The notes under the pieces: model-generated | What the model was told of the DNA's origin: nothing | What the model saw: the letters and a program-made list of their open reading frames with translations, nothing else | The model's database searches: none | Origin: an uncultured Lachnospiraceae bacterium | GTDB taxonomy: Bacteria; Bacillota; Clostridia; Lachnospirales; Lachnospiraceae | NCBI GenBank assembly: GCA_902803015.1 | Contig: CADCOL010000264.1 | Span: 1 to 6,612, forward strand | Reading direction: 5' to 3' | DNA: 6,612 nt | Part shown: one piece after another, positions 5,734 through 6,612 of the stretch | Numbering within the stretch: the first letter of the stretch is position 1 | Layout of the letters: each line of letters begins with the position of its first letter | Program-made: the position numbers and the translations under genes

Positions 5734-6612
5734 ACTTTTTTTAACCGAAGAAAACGAAAAAGACGTCCTCGACGAACTCTTAAAGAGAAGTCCGAATCAC
5801 TACGGACAGTTCGAACAGATTGTTTCGAACATCGTAAATGACGTAAAGGAACGCAGGGATGCAGCGATTTTCGAATATACTTTAAAATTCGACAAGTTCG
5901 CTTTGAACGCCAAGAATATCAGAGTAACGAAAGAAGAAATCGAAGAAGCATACAATTCACTGGATCCCGAATACATCAAAGTCATGGAAGAAGCTTTTGA
6001 AAACATCAAAAACTTCCATGAAATGCAGGTTCGCCAGTCCTTCTTCCATACTTATCCGTCGGGAAGCATTCTCGGACAGCGCATTACGCCGATTGAAACC
6101 GTCGGTGTATATGTTCCGGGAGGCAAGGCGGCATATCCGTCATCCACTCTGATGAACATCGTTCCCGCACTTGTGGCAGGTTGCCCGCACATTATTATGT
6201 GCACGCCTCCGAACGCGGAAGGAAAGGTAAATGCCGGAACACTGGCAGCCGCAAAGATTGCCGGCGTATCCGAAATCTATAAAGTCGGAGGAGCGCAGGC
6301 CGTTGCAGCCATGGCATTCGGTACCGAATCCGTTCCCAAAACGGATAAAATCGTCGGCCCCGGAAACATTTTCGTTGCACTTGCAAAGAAGAACGTATAC
6401 GGTTACGTATCCATCGATTCCGTTGCAGGTCCTTCCGAAATCTGTGTACTTGCCGATGAAAGCGCCAATCCGAAGTTCATCGCCTGCGATTTAATGAGTC
6501 AGGCCGAACATGACGAAATGGCATCCGCAATTCTCGTTACCACATCCGAGAAGCTTGCAAACGATGTCATTGTGGAAGTGGAAATGCGTCTTCCCTTTGC
6601 AAAAAGAAAAGA
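5726..6612 (+). CDS. hisD: Histidinol dehydrogenase, 3' partial
   Basis: Zinc- and NAD-dependent enzyme that oxidises L-histidinol to L-histidine in two steps, the last two reactions of the pathway. The frame runs without a stop from the ATG at 5726 to the right edge, giving the first 295 residues of a protein usually around 430. Visible signatures are ETVGVYVPGGKAAYPS (124-139), VGGAQAVAAMAFGTESVPK (187-205), VGPGNIFVALAKK (210-222) and DSVAGPSE (231-238). Zinc ligands Gln259 and His262 in SQAEHD match the E. coli positions exactly. The catalytic Glu-His pair and the remaining zinc ligands (Asp and His) lie beyond the window, so integrity of the 3' third cannot be checked. It is the third gene of the his operon and overlaps hisG by 8 bases. 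Confidence 0.95.
   Translation, partial: MNKLFLTEENEKDVLDELLKRSPNHYGQFEQIVSNIVNDVKERRDAAIFEYTLKFDKFALNAKNIRVTKEEIEEAYNSLDPEYIKVMEEAFENIKNFHEMQVRQSFFHTYPSGSILGQRITPIETVGVYVPGGKAAYPSSTLMNIVPALVAGCPHIIMCTPPNAEGKVNAGTLAAAKIAGVSEIYKVGGAQAVAAMAFGTESVPKTDKIVGPGNIFVALAKKNVYGYVSIDSVAGPSEICVLADESANPKFIACDLMSQAEHDEMASAILVTTSEKLANDVIVEVEMRLPFAKRK

Noticed and set aside
6231..6494. 87-codon + strand frame inside hisD
   Set aside because: It is out of frame with a clear hisD reading frame whose motifs and zinc ligands are intact across the same bases.

Overview
The window reads as an ordinary chromosomal stretch of a low-to-mid GC Gram-positive bacterium. The best guess is class Clostridia, probably Lachnospiraceae. 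The main reasons are the short-form HisG paired with a separate HisZ, the pseudouridine synthase with an Asn-Arg-Leu-Asp-Arg active-site motif (a variant I associate with clostridial proteins), strong AGGAG-type ribosome binding sites, and tight co-directional packing. Genus cannot be assigned. All genes are on the + strand, and both end genes run off the window.

Left half (2-3785): a cell-wall/translation cluster of four genes. A zinc N-acetylmuramoyl-L-alanine amidase (5' end outside the window) has an extra C-terminal membrane anchor. It overlaps by 14 bases a 242-residue RsuA-type 16S rRNA pseudouridine synthase. Next come an unrecognised 192-residue protein with two membrane helices and a cytoplasmic domain, and a 371-residue RluA-family pseudouridine synthase carrying two low-complexity insertions. 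No terminator is visible within or after this set.

Middle (3782-3918): the most information-dense non-coding stretch. A textbook SigA promoter (TTGACA, 17-base spacer, TATAAT) starts inside the last codons of the RluA-type gene. It is followed by an 18-base palindrome placed like an operator, then by a roughly 100-base leader that can fold into four successive hairpins ending at the Shine-Dalgarno sequence of hisZ. It matches no riboswitch, T-box or leader-peptide attenuator that I recognise. It is the best candidate here for an undescribed control element of histidine synthesis.

Right half (3919-6612): the start of a histidine biosynthesis operon, hisZ-hisG-hisD. HisZ and the short HisG together form the first-step ATP phosphoribosyltransferase. 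HisD (3' end outside the window) catalyses the last two oxidations. hisG and hisD overlap by 8 bases. I saw no mobile element, CRISPR array, tRNA, rRNA or defence system. Apart from the short non-coding gap described above, the window is almost entirely coding.
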